A stretch of DNA of 64,000 nt from assembly GCF_007874125.1 (NCBI RefSeq), contig NZ_CP040128.1:3162001-3226000 (forward strand), in the 5' to 3' direction. A program made the position numbers and the translations under genes. The DNA is from Noviherbaspirillum sp. UKPF54 (GTDB lineage: Bacteria > Pseudomonadota > Gammaproteobacteria > Burkholderiales > Burkholderiaceae_D). Shown in pieces: positions 34,322 through 43,999 of the stretch. The notes below the pieces were generated by a model. The model was not told where the DNA came from, searched no databases, and saw only the letters and a list, made by a program, of their open reading frames with translations. Position 1 is the stretch's first letter. Each line of letters opens with the position of its first letter.

Positions 34322-35626
34322 ATGCAAACTATCGTCATCGTTGGAGGAGGCGCCGGCGGACTCGAGCTGGCTACGCGTTTGGGCAATGGCCTCGGCAAGC
34401 AGGGACGCGCCAGAATCGTGCTGGTGGACCGCTGGCCGACCCACTTCTGGAAGCCGCTGCTGCATGCCGTGGCATCCGGCAAGCTCGATCCGCAAGTGCA
34501 TCAGGTCCAATATTCGGCGCAGGCCGCCGAGCATCATTTCCAGTTCGTCTGCGGCGAGGTGACCGCCATCGACCGCCAGGCGCATTGCATCGACATCGGG
34601 CCATATTGCGGCGAGGACGGCGTCGAAGTGCTGCCGCGCCGCACCCTCCATTATGACAAGCTGGTGCTCGCCTTCGGCGCGGTGACCAACTTCTTCAATA
34701 TTCCCGGCGCGGCCGAGCATTCGCTCACGCTCGACAGCGTGCAGCAAGCGGAAATCTTCCGCAAGCGCTTCCTCGGCAGCTGCATGGCGGCCAGCAGCCA
34801 CGGCGCGTACGGCAACCAGGCGCAGGCGGTGGTCAACATCGTCATCGTCGGCGGCGGCGCCACCGGTGTGGAACTGGCGGCCGAACTGAACCATACGGTG
34901 CAGACGCTGGCCAGGTACAACGTGCATTCGCTGGATCCGGCGCGCGACGTACGCATCAGCATCATCGAGCGCGGGGAGCGCATGCTGCCGCCGCTGCATC
35001 CGGCCCTCTCGAAGCGCGCCGCGCGCCACCTGCGGGGACTTGGCGTGGATGTATGCACCGACACCACCGTCGCGCGCGTGGAGGCGGACGCGGTTATCGA
35101 CAGCACGGGGCGGCGCCATGCATCCGATATCACGATGTGGGCCGCCGGGGTCGAGGGCCCGGCGATTGCGACGACGCTGGGCTTGCCGCTGAACCGCTTG
35201 AAGCAGATCGTGGTGACGCCCGGCCTGCAAACCGAGATGGATGCCGACATATTCGCCATCGGCGACTGCGCCAGCCACGTCTGCCCGGTCAGGGGCGCAG
35301 CGGTGCCACCGCGTGCGCAGGTGGCGCACCAACAGGCAATGTTCCTGGCCGAAGTGCTGTCGCGCCCGGGGCAATCCGGCTTGCCGAATTTCCACTACCG
35401 CGATTATGGCTCGCTGGTATCGCTCGGGCCATCCAAGGCGGTCGGCGTGCTGGCGGGCAGCATGACGGGCCGCGAGGTACTAGTGGGCGGCCTTACGGCG
35501 CGACTGCTGTACCGGCTGATGTATCACAAGCACGTAATGTCACTGCATGGCTTCATGCGCATGGCAGCCGAGACCTTGTCGCACTGGATACGCACCAAGG
35601 TGACACCGCCGGTCAAACTGCATTAA
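34322..35626 (+). CDS. Type II NADH dehydrogenase (NDH-2)
   Basis: This 434-residue FAD enzyme oxidises NADH and reduces quinone at the inner membrane without pumping protons. The FAD-binding motif VGGGAGGLELA is at residues 7-17, the NADH-binding motif VGGGATGVELAAEL near 179-192, and the FAD-contact motif DIFAIGDCAS near 308-317. A C-terminal segment (RLLYRLMYHKHVMSLHG) matches the membrane-binding end of NDH-2. A GGAG ribosome site precedes the ATG. It is single-copy on its strand here. Confidence 0.93.
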   Translation: MQTIVIVGGGAGGLELATRLGNGLGKQGRARIVLVDRWPTHFWKPLLHAVASGKLDPQVHQVQYSAQAAEHHFQFVCGEVTAIDRQAHCIDIGPYCGEDGVEVLPRRTLHYDKLVLAFGAVTNFFNIPGAAEHSLTLDSVQQAEIFRKRFLGSCMAASSHGAYGNQAQAVVNIVIVGGGATGVELAAELNHTVQTLARYNVHSLDPARDVRISIIERGERMLPPLHPALSKRAARHLRGLGVDVCTDTTVARVEADAVIDSTGRRHASDITMWAAGVEGPAIATTLGLPLNRLKQIVVTPGLQTEMDADIFAIGDCASHVCPVRGAAVPPRAQVAHQQAMFLAEVLSRPGQSGLPNFHYRDYGSLVSLGPSKAVGVLAGSMTGREVLVGGLTARLLYRLMYHKHVMSLHGFMRMAAETLSHWIRTKVTPPVKLH

Positions 35627-35634
35627 TGCCTGAC

Positions 35635-35658
35635 GCGGGGAGCCGACCGGCTCCCCGC
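35635..35658. repeat. GC-rich hairpin after NDH-2
   Basis: The stem GCGGGGAGCCG / CGGCTCCCCGC with a two-base loop begins eight bases after the NDH-2 stop. It has no T-tract, so it may slow or end transcription only with help, or protect the mRNA 3' end. Confidence 0.5.
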
Positions 35659-35700
35659 ACCTAATCGCCTCCGGGTACCAGGCCGGGCGCTTCCCGGCCG

Positions 35701-35730
35701 ATACTATTGCTTGAAAGCAATTATCAGTAT
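35701..35730. promoter_or_regulatory. Imperfect inverted repeat upstream of CHASE-GGDEF gene
   Basis: The core ATTGCTT-GA-AAGCAAT (35706-35721) is a perfect repeat, extended by outer arms ATACT and AGTAT. It lies about 155 bases upstream of the diguanylate cyclase start. It may be an operator; no known regulator is assigned. Confidence 0.3.
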
Positions 35731-35885
35731 TGCCGCAAACCCTTTCCTGATTTCTCTGTCTGAATCAGGGTAAAGCTTCTTTCAATGCAAAACCGCAAGG
35801 TAAGCCTTGCATCCCGCCTTTATGCTGATCGACGCTTTCCGAACAACCCGTGAACCGCGGGCATCTTTTCCCGCCGACTTCGAGC

Positions 35886-37448
35886 ATGAGACAGGACGAA
35901 AAACGCAAGCGGGAAATTCTGACTATTTTTCTGGCGCGGGATCTGCTGACGATCATTGCGCTGATTCTTGCTCTTTTCATCACCTACAAGCTGTGGAATA
36001 CGGCACGCGAGACGGAATCGCAGACCCTGCAGACCGGTTTTAACTTCCGCGTGCACGAGTTCAACAGCGCGATCCAGCAGCGCATGGCGATTTACGAACA
36101 GGTCCTCCATGCAACCCAAGGTCTTTTTCATGCCAACAAGGCCGTCAGCCGCGGCCAGTTCCACGCGTTCATCGAGGCGCTCGCCCTGCCGCAAAACTAT
36201 CCGGGTATCCAGGGCATCGGCTTTGCCCAGCTCATCCCGCCTTCCCGGCTGGAGCGGCAAGTGGCGGCGGTGCGCAGCGAGGGCTTTCCCAATTACACGG
36301 TCTGGCCCGCAGGCAAGCGCGACGTCTATACGTCCATCATCTACCTCGAACCGTTCACCGGGAAAAACCTGCGGGCGTTCGGCTATGACATGTATTCGAA
36401 CCCAATCCGTCGGGAGGCCATGCAGCAGGCACTCGCTTCCGGAGAGGCCACCGTCACCGGCAAGGTCACGCTGGTGCAGGAGGCCGGCGCCGAAGTGCAG
36501 GTGGGATTCCTGATGTACCTGCCGTTGTACGACGAGGCGGCGCTGCAGAAGCAGCCGGGTGCCCGCCGTCAGGACAATCTGCTAGGCTGGGTTTACGCTC
36601 CTTTCCGCATGAAAGACTTCATGCGCGGCATTAACAGCGGTCAAGCAGAAGACCTCGACATTGCCATCTACGACGGGGATCAGTTATCGCCGGCGACGCT
36701 GATGTTCGATTCCGGCACGCGCCGCGACGGCACCGGCTTGCAGAAAATCGACCGGATCGACCTGGGCAATCACACCTGGACCGTGGTGACGAGCGCCACG
36801 CCTGCCTACCTGCAGCGCCTCACGACCGGGCGGCCGCGCCTGATCCTACATGCCGGCATCAGCATCAGCCTGATGGTGGCGCTGCTGATCTGGCTGTTCC
36901 TCGACGACCGCGCACGCGCCCTGCATGCGGCGCACCAGGCCATGCAGCTGGCGCTGTATGACGCGCTCACCGGCTTACCCAACAGAAAGCTCCTCGACGA
37001 GCGCCTCACGCTCGCGCTTTCCCATGCCAAGCGCAGCCACAGCCATGCGGCGCTGCTGTTCATCGACCTCGACAAGTTCAAGCCGGTCAACGACAATTTC
37101 GGCCATGCCTACGGCGACCTGCTGCTCAAGGAAGTGGCCAAGCGCCTGCGCGAGAACATGCGCGAGTCCGACACCGCGTCGCGCCTGGGCGGCGACGAGT
37201 TCGTGGTGCTGCTGCTCGATGTCGACAGCCCGCAGGCGGTCATGCTGGTGGCCACGAAAATCCTGCAGCATCTGAACGAACCCTACGACGTCGCAGGCCA
37301 TACCTTCCACATCTCCGCCAGCATCGGCGCGGCGCTGTACCCGGAACACGGGACCGACGGCAAGACATTGATGAGAAGTGCGGATCTGGCGATGTACCAG
37401 GCCAAGAACAAGGGCCGCGCCAACGTGCAGTTCGCCCCGTCCGAATAA
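35886..37448 (+). CDS. CHASE-domain diguanylate cyclase
   Basis: This 520-residue membrane sensor has an N-terminal helix (LLTIIALILALFITYKLW near 15-32), a periplasmic CHASE domain (about 70-230; includes PGIQGIGFAQLIPPSRL and LEPFTGKNLRAFGYDM), a second helix near 315-335, and a cytoplasmic GGDEF domain. LGGDEF is near residue 435, preceded by an RESD I-site five residues upstream. It should make cyclic di-GMP in response to an extracytoplasmic ligand. ATG 35886 is preferred; GTG 35850 adds 12 residues. It is convergent with the next gene. Confidence 0.9.
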   Translation: MRQDEKRKREILTIFLARDLLTIIALILALFITYKLWNTARETESQTLQTGFNFRVHEFNSAIQQRMAIYEQVLHATQGLFHANKAVSRGQFHAFIEALALPQNYPGIQGIGFAQLIPPSRLERQVAAVRSEGFPNYTVWPAGKRDVYTSIIYLEPFTGKNLRAFGYDMYSNPIRREAMQQALASGEATVTGKVTLVQEAGAEVQVGFLMYLPLYDEAALQKQPGARRQDNLLGWVYAPFRMKDFMRGINSGQAEDLDIAIYDGDQLSPATLMFDSGTRRDGTGLQKIDRIDLGNHTWTVVTSATPAYLQRLTTGRPRLILHAGISISLMVALLIWLFLDDRARALHAAHQAMQLALYDALTGLPNRKLLDERLTLALSHAKRSHSHAALLFIDLDKFKPVNDNFGHAYGDLLLKEVAKRLRENMRESDTASRLGGDEFVVLLLDVDSPQAVMLVATKILQHLNEPYDVAGHTFHISASIGAALYPEHGTDGKTLMRSADLAMYQAKNKGRANVQFAPSE

Positions 37449-37461
37449 CGAGGGCCGGCGC

Positions 37462-39789
37462 TCAAACACTGACGGTGCGGCCGCCCAGCAGCTTTTCGAA
37501 CTCATCCGGCGGCAGCGGCTGCGCATACAGGAAGCCTTGCGCATAATCGCAGCCTGCGTGCAGAAGCCAGTCGCGCTGCTCGGCTGTTTCGACGCCTTCC
37601 GCGATAACTTTCAGCCCGAGCTTGTGCGCCATGACTATGATCGTTTCAGCGATGGTGCGGCTGATGCTGTCCTTGGCCGTATCGCGGATGAACGACTGGT
37701 CGACCTTGAGGTAGTCGACGTCGTATTTCTTGAGGTAGGCCATCGAGGAGTAGCCGGTGCCGAAGTCGTCAATGGCAACCTGCACCCCGGCGTCGCGCAG
37801 ATCGAAGATCTTGTCGGCCGTGCTGGACGACGCGTTAAGCAGCAAACCCTCGGTAATTTCGACCGCCACGCTGTTCCAGGCCATGCCGAGCTGGCGCAGA
37901 TAGGCGCCCCAGTCCATCGCCTTCTTGTGCGGCAAGAACTGCGCCGGCGACTTGTTGACGCTGACCTGGAACGCCGCGCCGAAACGCTCGCTCCAGCGCC
38001 GGCACCAGGCGGCGGCCTGCATGAAAACCCAGTTGCCGATTTCGTTGATCAAGCCGGTTTCCTCGGCCAGGCCGATGAATTCATTGGGACATACCAGCCC
38101 TCTTTCCGGGTGCATCCAGCGCACCAGCGCCTCGCCCTTGACGATGCGCCCGTCGCGCAAATCGACGATCGGCTGGAAATACACCCGCAACTGCCGTGCC
38201 GGCAAGGCATTGCGCAATTCGCCGATCAGCTTGAGACGGCGCGAGGCCTGCTCCTGCATGGCACGCGTGAAGAAACTGAACTGGTTACGCCCGGCGTTCT
38301 TGGCGACATACATCGCCTGGTCGGCATTGCGCAGCAGCCGCTCTGGCTCGGCGCCGTCGGCCGGGTGCAGCGTGATACCGATGCTGCCGGAGACGTGAAT
38401 GATTTCCTGGCTCAACATGAAGGGCCGCGCCAGTGTTTGCAGGATTTTCTGGGCGATTATTTCGACATGGGCGCGGTCGTCGAGGTCGGTCAGGATCACG
38501 GTGAATTCGTCGCCGCCGAGCCTGGCGACGGTGTCGGCGGAGCGCACGCAAGAGCGGATGCGCGCGGCGGTTTCGCGCAGCAAGGCGTCGCCGGCATCAT
38601 GGCCGAGCAAATCATTGACTTCCTTGAAGCGGTCGAGGTCGACGAACATGAGCGCCAGCATCTTGCCGCTGCGGCGGGAATTCGCCACTTCGTATTCGAG
38701 CCGGTCGCGGAACAGGCTACGGTTGGGCAAGCCGGTCAAGGCGTCGAAATTGGCACGACGCAATGTCTCCTGCTCGAACGACACATCCACCGTGGTGCCG
38801 ACCATGCGCAGCGCGCGCCCGTCATTGTCGCGGCTGACGACCGCGCCGCGCGCCAGGATCCACTTCCAGCCCCCGGTCTTGCCGCGCACGCGATATTCGC
38901 AGGCCAGGAAGCGGGTCTTTCCGCGCACGCAAGCCATGGTCTCGGCCCTGACGCGCTGCTGGTCTTCCGGATGCGTGATAGCGAGCCAATCCTCGAGCCG
39001 GTTGCCGATCTCATGCTCGTCATAGCCCAGCATCGCGCGACCGCGCCGCGAAAACATGAAGTTGTCGGACCCAATGTCCCAGTCCCACACGCCGTCGCCG
39101 GCCGCCTCCAGTGCCAGGTGCAGGCGCTGCTCGCTGGCGCGCAGGCTCGCCTGCGCCTGGACCTGCGCGGTCACTTCGTAACCCAGGAGCAGCACGCCGG
39201 TCACCGTGCGCTCGGCCGAATAGATCGGCTGGCAGACGAAGTCGACATAAGCGCCCACCGGCTGCGTGCCGGGTTCCCGCTGCAGCGCCACTTGGTAGGC
39301 GCGGCCGACATACGGTTCGCCCTTTTCGTAGACGCCGTCGAGCAGGCGGATCAATTCGCGCTCGCCGTGCTCGGGAATGATGTCGCGCAGGGGCATGCCC
39401 AGCACCTGGCGGTGGCAGACGACCTGGTAGCAGGCCTGGTTGACCGCCTCGAGCACATGATCGGGGCCGCGCGTGACCGCCATGAATCCGGGTGCATGAT
39501 CAAGCAGATCCTGCAACGCGATCATGCGCAACCGGGAATCGGGCCCCGCGACCTGATAGCCCAGCTGCGGGCCCGGAGTGCCGCCATGCAAAATTTCACT
39601 TGGGAATGCCTTTTCAATTGGCAATCCAACGATCTCGCTACGGCGGCGTTCCGTGATTTTCAGAAACGCTTCATTGACGCCGATAATGGTCAAGCCGTCC
39701 GACAGCAGGAGCAAGGGATCGGGGCTGGTATTCAGCGCGGCGACCACGTCTTCATGTTGCGCCATTTTATTGCGCCATTTGGAGCCCAT
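37462..39789 (-). CDS. PAS-GGDEF-EAL cyclic di-GMP protein
   Basis: This 775-residue cytoplasmic signalling protein carries successive PAS/PAC domains (about 15-120, 130-240 and 250-370; the last has WDIGSDNFMFSRRGRAMLGY and a PAC end), a GGDEF domain with ARLGGDEF near 422-429, and an EAL domain with GEALVRWMHP near 548 and IDDFGTGYSSMAYL near 668. Both catalytic motifs look intact, so the net direction of activity cannot be predicted. ATG 39789 is chosen because the upstream extension has no family sequence. It is convergent with the CHASE cyclase. Confidence 0.9.
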   Translation of the reverse strand: MGSKWRNKMAQHEDVVAALNTSPDPLLLLSDGLTIIGVNEAFLKITERRRSEIVGLPIEKAFPSEILHGGTPGPQLGYQVAGPDSRLRMIALQDLLDHAPGFMAVTRGPDHVLEAVNQACYQVVCHRQVLGMPLRDIIPEHGERELIRLLDGVYEKGEPYVGRAYQVALQREPGTQPVGAYVDFVCQPIYSAERTVTGVLLLGYEVTAQVQAQASLRASEQRLHLALEAAGDGVWDWDIGSDNFMFSRRGRAMLGYDEHEIGNRLEDWLAITHPEDQQRVRAETMACVRGKTRFLACEYRVRGKTGGWKWILARGAVVSRDNDGRALRMVGTTVDVSFEQETLRRANFDALTGLPNRSLFRDRLEYEVANSRRSGKMLALMFVDLDRFKEVNDLLGHDAGDALLRETAARIRSCVRSADTVARLGGDEFTVILTDLDDRAHVEIIAQKILQTLARPFMLSQEIIHVSGSIGITLHPADGAEPERLLRNADQAMYVAKNAGRNQFSFFTRAMQEQASRRLKLIGELRNALPARQLRVYFQPIVDLRDGRIVKGEALVRWMHPERGLVCPNEFIGLAEETGLINEIGNWVFMQAAAWCRRWSERFGAAFQVSVNKSPAQFLPHKKAMDWGAYLRQLGMAWNSVAVEITEGLLLNASSSTADKIFDLRDAGVQVAIDDFGTGYSSMAYLKKYDVDYLKVDQSFIRDTAKDSISRTIAETIIVMAHKLGLKVIAEGVETAEQRDWLLHAGCDYAQGFLYAQPLPPDEFEKLLGGRTVSV

Positions 39790-39970
39790 TCGTTGCCTGC
39801 GTAGCCTGTTTATCGTTGTTCGACGGGCCGGACAAGCCCATCGATACACATGGAATTGGGCTGACAACGCACTGTTATAGTTCCTGCTTTCGATTTGCGC
39901 AGCCGCATGGAAACTCCACATTCGGCAAGGCTGCGGATTTCCCGCACAGTCGTTTTTCAGGCCGGGGCCC

Positions 39971-40849
39971 TCAGTCATCAATCTCCGTTCCGACCTTGAG
40001 CCGCGCGGTGGATCGGTGGGGCTTGCGCACGAGAAGCAGGGCACACTCGGCTTCTTCCAGCAGCCGCTTGAGCACCGGCGCGCGCCCGGCGCCGATCGCA
40101 CCGCACCAGCCGAGCGCAAGCACGTTGCTCGCGTGGCGCGCGACCTGCTCCAGCAACACCGCGGCCGGATCGCCCCGCCGCAGCAGGACCTGGTCGACGC
40201 GGCGACTCTCCTCGCACGTGCACGCGGCCAGGCCGCGCTCCACCATTTCCTCCATCCTGCCCGGATATTCATGATATGCCGCGTCGGCATAGGCCCCGAG
40301 CGGCATGGAGTCCGCCGCTTCGGGACCGTCTTCCACGTGTACCGCCGTGACCTTGATCTGGAGCGCGCCGGCCAATTGCGTGACGGTTTTCAAGGCCTCG
40401 TCGGCAGCGTTCGAACCGCTCATCGCCGCCAGCGCCGATGTCCAGGGCAACGCTTCCCGGTAGCGCACTGGCAACAGCAGCACCGGTACCGGACTGCGCT
40501 CGATCACCGCCTGCGCGACCGTTCCCACGCGCCGGGACAGATCGAGCCCGGCCGAGGCCGATTTGCCGCGCGCGCTCATCACGACCAGATCGATGTCATG
40601 GGCCGCGATTTCATCCAGCACGGCCGACTCGGCATTCTGCGCCAGCTGATGCAGGACGACCTGCGCCCGCTGCGCGCCGGGCGCATGCAGCCGCGCCAGC
40701 GCTTCGCGCCCGGGCAACGGCTGCGCCGCCGCGTGCAGCACATGCAGCGTGGCGCCCAGTGTTTCGGCCAGCCAGAGCGCGCAGCCGGCGCCTTTCGCCG
40801 CTTCCGGCGAACCGTCGAGCGTCAGCAAAAGCGAAGCGAAACGGGTCAT
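39971..40849 (-). CDS. Tandem universal stress protein
   Basis: This 292-residue protein has two USP repeats: residues 1-145 (FASLLLTLDGSPEAAKGA, then DLVVMSARGKSASAGLDLSRRVGTVAQAVI) and about 150-280 (LAAMSGSNAADEALKTV, then VLALGWCGAIGAGRAPVLKRLLEEA). The first repeat has a recognisable ATP-binding glycine loop; the second is degenerate. Its ATG overlaps the stop of the HAD-GH65 gene, so the stress protein and the sugar phosphorylase are made together. Confidence 0.88.
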   Translation of the reverse strand: MTRFASLLLTLDGSPEAAKGAGCALWLAETLGATLHVLHAAAQPLPGREALARLHAPGAQRAQVVLHQLAQNAESAVLDEIAAHDIDLVVMSARGKSASAGLDLSRRVGTVAQAVIERSPVPVLLLPVRYREALPWTSALAAMSGSNAADEALKTVTQLAGALQIKVTAVHVEDGPEAADSMPLGAYADAAYHEYPGRMEEMVERGLAACTCEESRRVDQVLLRRGDPAAVLLEQVARHASNVLALGWCGAIGAGRAPVLKRLLEEAECALLLVRKPHRSTARLKVGTEIDD

Positions 40850-43725
40850 TGCCTGACCTCCCTTTCCAGCTCCATTTCCAGCTCCATTTCCGGCTCCATC
40901 TCCGGCTCCCGCGCCACGCGCACCGTATGCGTTCGGCCGCGATACGCCAGCGTCAGCGCTACGCTGTTCCAGCCGGCGGGCAGCCGCTGCGCGGCGCGCG
41001 CGTCGGCCCGTGGCTGCGTTTCATCGAAGCCGATGCCGAGGAAGCCGAACACCAGCGCCTGCCAGGCGCCTCCCATGGCCGCCGGATGCACGCCGAGCAT
41101 GCTGTTGTTCATCGCATCGGACAGGTCAAGCCACAGACTCTGCCGCCAGTAGCGCTCGGCATCCTCGCGCAGGCCGATGCGCGCGGCGATGGCGGCATGG
41201 ACCGAGGGCGACAGGCTGCTGCCATGGTCGGTGAGCGGTTCGTAATAACGGTAGTTGGCCGCCACCACGTCGTCGGAGAATGCGTCGGGAAACAGTAGCG
41301 GCAGCATGAGCACGTCGGCCTGCTTCAGAAGCTTGAGGCGATTGACCTGCTGCCAGTCGAACAGCCTGCTGACCGGGGCCTTGAAGCGCTCCTCCCTGGA
41401 CAGCGGATAGTCGTCGAGCGCGAAAAACCCCTCGAACTGTTCGATGACGCCATGTTCGTCAGGCGCAGGAATGTACAGCGACTGTGCCAGCGCGGCCCAC
41501 TCCTGCGCCTCGTCCGCGTGGCTTGCGCACTGTTGGGCCAGCCACACGGCGCGCTCCAGGTTGAAACGGGCCATCCAGTTGGTATACGCGTTATCGTTCA
41601 CGTCATGGTGGTATTCATCGGGCCCGACGACGGCGCGGATGTGGACATGCTTGTCCCCGCGCGTCACGCGGCTTGCCCAGAAGCGCGCGGTCTCGAACAG
41701 GATGTCCGCGCCGGGGCCGAAGAGAAAGTCCTGGTCGCGCGTCGCTTCCCAGTAGCGCCACACGGCATAGGCAATGTCGGCGGTGACATGCACCTGCTGG
41801 CTCCCGGTAAAGACCGGAATCTCCTTGCCCGTGCTTTTGAGGACGATCTTGGTCGGCGTGACGTCGTCGCCGGTCACGGTCGACTCCCAGGCAAAGCATG
41901 CCCCCCGGTAGCCGAGTTGGCGCGCGCGACGGCGCGCGCCGTCGAGCGTGTGGTGGCGATAGAGGAGCAGGTTGCGCGCCCGCACGGGCTCGACATGCAG
42001 GAAAAACGGCAGCATGAAGATTTCCGTGTCCCAGAACACATGCCCCTCGTAGGCGCGGCCGGTGAGCGTGCGCGCGCCGATGGAAACGCGTGCATCATCC
42101 CCCGCCGGCAGCTTCAGGTGGTAACCGCCGAAGCGCAGCGCCTGCTCGACGGCAGGGTGGCCGGGCACGCGGATGTCCGCCCCGCTCCAGAAGCTGGCCC
42201 ACCGTTCCGCGTGCGCAGCCAGCAATTGCTCGAAACCGATTCCCTCTTGCGCCTGCACGTGCGCCAGCGCAGCCGCCCGCGGGTCCGGCACGTCGCGGCT
42301 GGTGAACACCGATATCAGGCGGCGCAGGATGTTCTGTTCGTGCATGATGCGGGACGCCATGACGATCCGGATTCCCGAGGCGCGTGTCGTGTAGCACGCC
42401 ACTTCCAGCCCGTCCATCTCGGCAAGTTCGACCAGTTCGAGGTGGGGATGGCGCTCTGCCGACTGCGGCTCATGGAGGGATGCGCCGAGCTCGATTTCAC
42501 CCCAATGGTTTTCCGGCGTGATGGCCGCCTCCTGGAGCAGCAGGTGCGGGTCGGCGAGCGAGGCGCAGCGGCGCGTGCGCACCATGGTGCGGCGCCCTCC
42601 CGGCGTCTCGTAGAGCGCTTCGCTGTGCAGTTCCGCGCGGCGCAGGTCGAGCACGCGGCGCAGCTGCCGCCCGTACGGACCGGCGAAGTCGAGGGAAGTC
42701 CCCGCGACGGAAACGGTCAGCCGGAACGGAAACGGAAGCGGCACCAGCTCGGCATGCGGGTCCGTGCCGCGCTCCGGCGCCAGGAATTCGATTTCCGAAT
42801 ATGGCAGGTCGGCACGCTTGCTGTCGTACACGCCGGCGATGAACATGTCTCCCTGCGAATCGTGCAACGGGCAGTCGAGCGCGCCACGTACCCCGAGATA
42901 GCCGTTTCCCACGGCGAAGATGCTCTCCATCTGCCGCTCTCGCGCGCGATCGAATCCTTCCTGCTCGATGCGCCAGGAGATCTGTTCCCGGCGCGCCAGG
43001 AATGCTGCGTCCAGTTCCTCGACGCCAAGCTCGGCCAGGTCCTGCACCACGACATGCGCGCCCGCCCGGCGCAGGGCGGTGGCGTTATCGCCACGATCGA
43101 TTCCCACCACTAGGCCGAACTCGCCGCGGCGGCCAGCCTCCACGCCGGCTGCGGCGTCTTCGACCACCATCGCATGCCCTGGCGTAACGCCGAGCGCTTG
43201 CGCCGCGTGCAGGAACATATCGGGATCGGGCTTGCCCTTGAGCCCCAGCCGGGCGAGGTCGACGCCATCCAGACAGGTATCGAAGAGCGCCATGATGCCG
43301 GCCGAGCACAGGATGCCGCGGCCGTGGCGACTGGACGTGACCACGGCAATCTTCACGTCGCACCGGCGCAGCGCCGCGATCAAGGCAAGCGTGGAAGCGA
43401 AGGTTTGCACGCCCCGCTCACGCACCAGCTGCTCGAACAGCGCATCCTTGCGTGCCGCGACGTCCTCCTCCTCTTGCGTCGACAGCACCAGCTCGCGTGC
43501 GCGCAGGAAGGAGCGCACGCCTTCGCTGCGCGGCTTGCCGTCGACGTAGGCGCGATACTCCCTGCTTTCGTCGAATGGCCGATAGGGCACGCCGTCCTGC
43601 GCGTGGCGCCGCAGCATGTCGTCGAATGCCGTCTTCCACGCCGCCGCATGCAAATCGGCCGTCCGGGTAATGACGCCATCCATGTCGAAGATTGCAGCCC
43701 GCAACCCGCCGCTCATCCGGGCCAA
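40846..43725 (-). CDS. Fusion of beta-phosphoglucomutase-type HAD and GH65 sugar phosphorylase
   Basis: This 959-residue fusion begins with a HAD domain (FDMDGVITRTADLHAAAWK near residues 13-31, intact DxD), covering about 1-240, then a glycoside hydrolase family 65 domain to about 940. The GH65 general-acid motif GPDEYHHDVNDNAYTNW lies near 690, after FWDTEIFMLPFF. GH65 enzymes phosphorolyse trehalose, maltose or kojibiose to beta-glucose 1-phosphate, which the HAD part would convert to glucose 6-phosphate. The start is TTG 43725 with GAGGAT six bases before. The C-terminus ends in Glu-Met/Pro repeats. Confidence 0.92.
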   Translation of the reverse strand: MARMSGGLRAAIFDMDGVITRTADLHAAAWKTAFDDMLRRHAQDGVPYRPFDESREYRAYVDGKPRSEGVRSFLRARELVLSTQEEEDVAARKDALFEQLVRERGVQTFASTLALIAALRRCDVKIAVVTSSRHGRGILCSAGIMALFDTCLDGVDLARLGLKGKPDPDMFLHAAQALGVTPGHAMVVEDAAAGVEAGRRGEFGLVVGIDRGDNATALRRAGAHVVVQDLAELGVEELDAAFLARREQISWRIEQEGFDRARERQMESIFAVGNGYLGVRGALDCPLHDSQGDMFIAGVYDSKRADLPYSEIEFLAPERGTDPHAELVPLPFPFRLTVSVAGTSLDFAGPYGRQLRRVLDLRRAELHSEALYETPGGRRTMVRTRRCASLADPHLLLQEAAITPENHWGEIELGASLHEPQSAERHPHLELVELAEMDGLEVACYTTRASGIRIVMASRIMHEQNILRRLISVFTSRDVPDPRAAALAHVQAQEGIGFEQLLAAHAERWASFWSGADIRVPGHPAVEQALRFGGYHLKLPAGDDARVSIGARTLTGRAYEGHVFWDTEIFMLPFFLHVEPVRARNLLLYRHHTLDGARRRARQLGYRGACFAWESTVTGDDVTPTKIVLKSTGKEIPVFTGSQQVHVTADIAYAVWRYWEATRDQDFLFGPGADILFETARFWASRVTRGDKHVHIRAVVGPDEYHHDVNDNAYTNWMARFNLERAVWLAQQCASHADEAQEWAALAQSLYIPAPDEHGVIEQFEGFFALDDYPLSREERFKAPVSRLFDWQQVNRLKLLKQADVLMLPLLFPDAFSDDVVAANYRYYEPLTDHGSSLSPSVHAAIAARIGLREDAERYWRQSLWLDLSDAMNNSMLGVHPAAMGGAWQALVFGFLGIGFDETQPRADARAAQRLPAGWNSVALTLAYRGRTHTVRVAREPEMEPEMELEMELEREVRQ
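40864..40911. repeat. 12-bp tandem repeat at the 3' end of the GH65 gene
   Basis: Four head-to-tail units of the type TTCCAGCTCCAT (the last two diverged to TTCCGGCTCCAT and CTCCGGCTCCCG) encode the Glu-Pro-Glu-Met / Glu-Leu-Glu-Met tail. The unit is a multiple of three, so copy-number change would alter tail length without frameshift and would leave the overlapping USP start intact. Confidence 0.85.
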
Positions 43726-43999
43726 GATGCGATCCTCGTAGCATCATTTGGGCTGGTATCCATGGCGCCTCCATCGATGATCGATCCTCCGGGATTACCG
43801 TCAGATCGAAAATCGACGCCGATGTTCAACGCTTGGGAAAACGGAGGATTCGCGCGGCGGGCTGAAACAGTTGCCAGGAAAGCGCAATGCGCCTGTCGCG
43901 ACATATATCGTAACGACAGGTAACGATAGACAAGAGTTGCAAAATCATTTGACTGCCCGCGGCTGGCGGGAGGCCAGCCTGCGGCGCGGGCAAGCCCGT

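Noticed and set aside
37378..39804. Long plus-strand frame (about 800 codons) antisense to the PAS-GGDEF-EAL gene
   Set aside because: It is a compositional shadow of a gene with clear domains on the other strand.
41452..43113. Plus-strand frame of about 550 codons antisense to the HAD-GH65 gene
   Set aside because: The translated composition is typical of antisense frames; the opposite strand has intact HAD and GH65 motifs.
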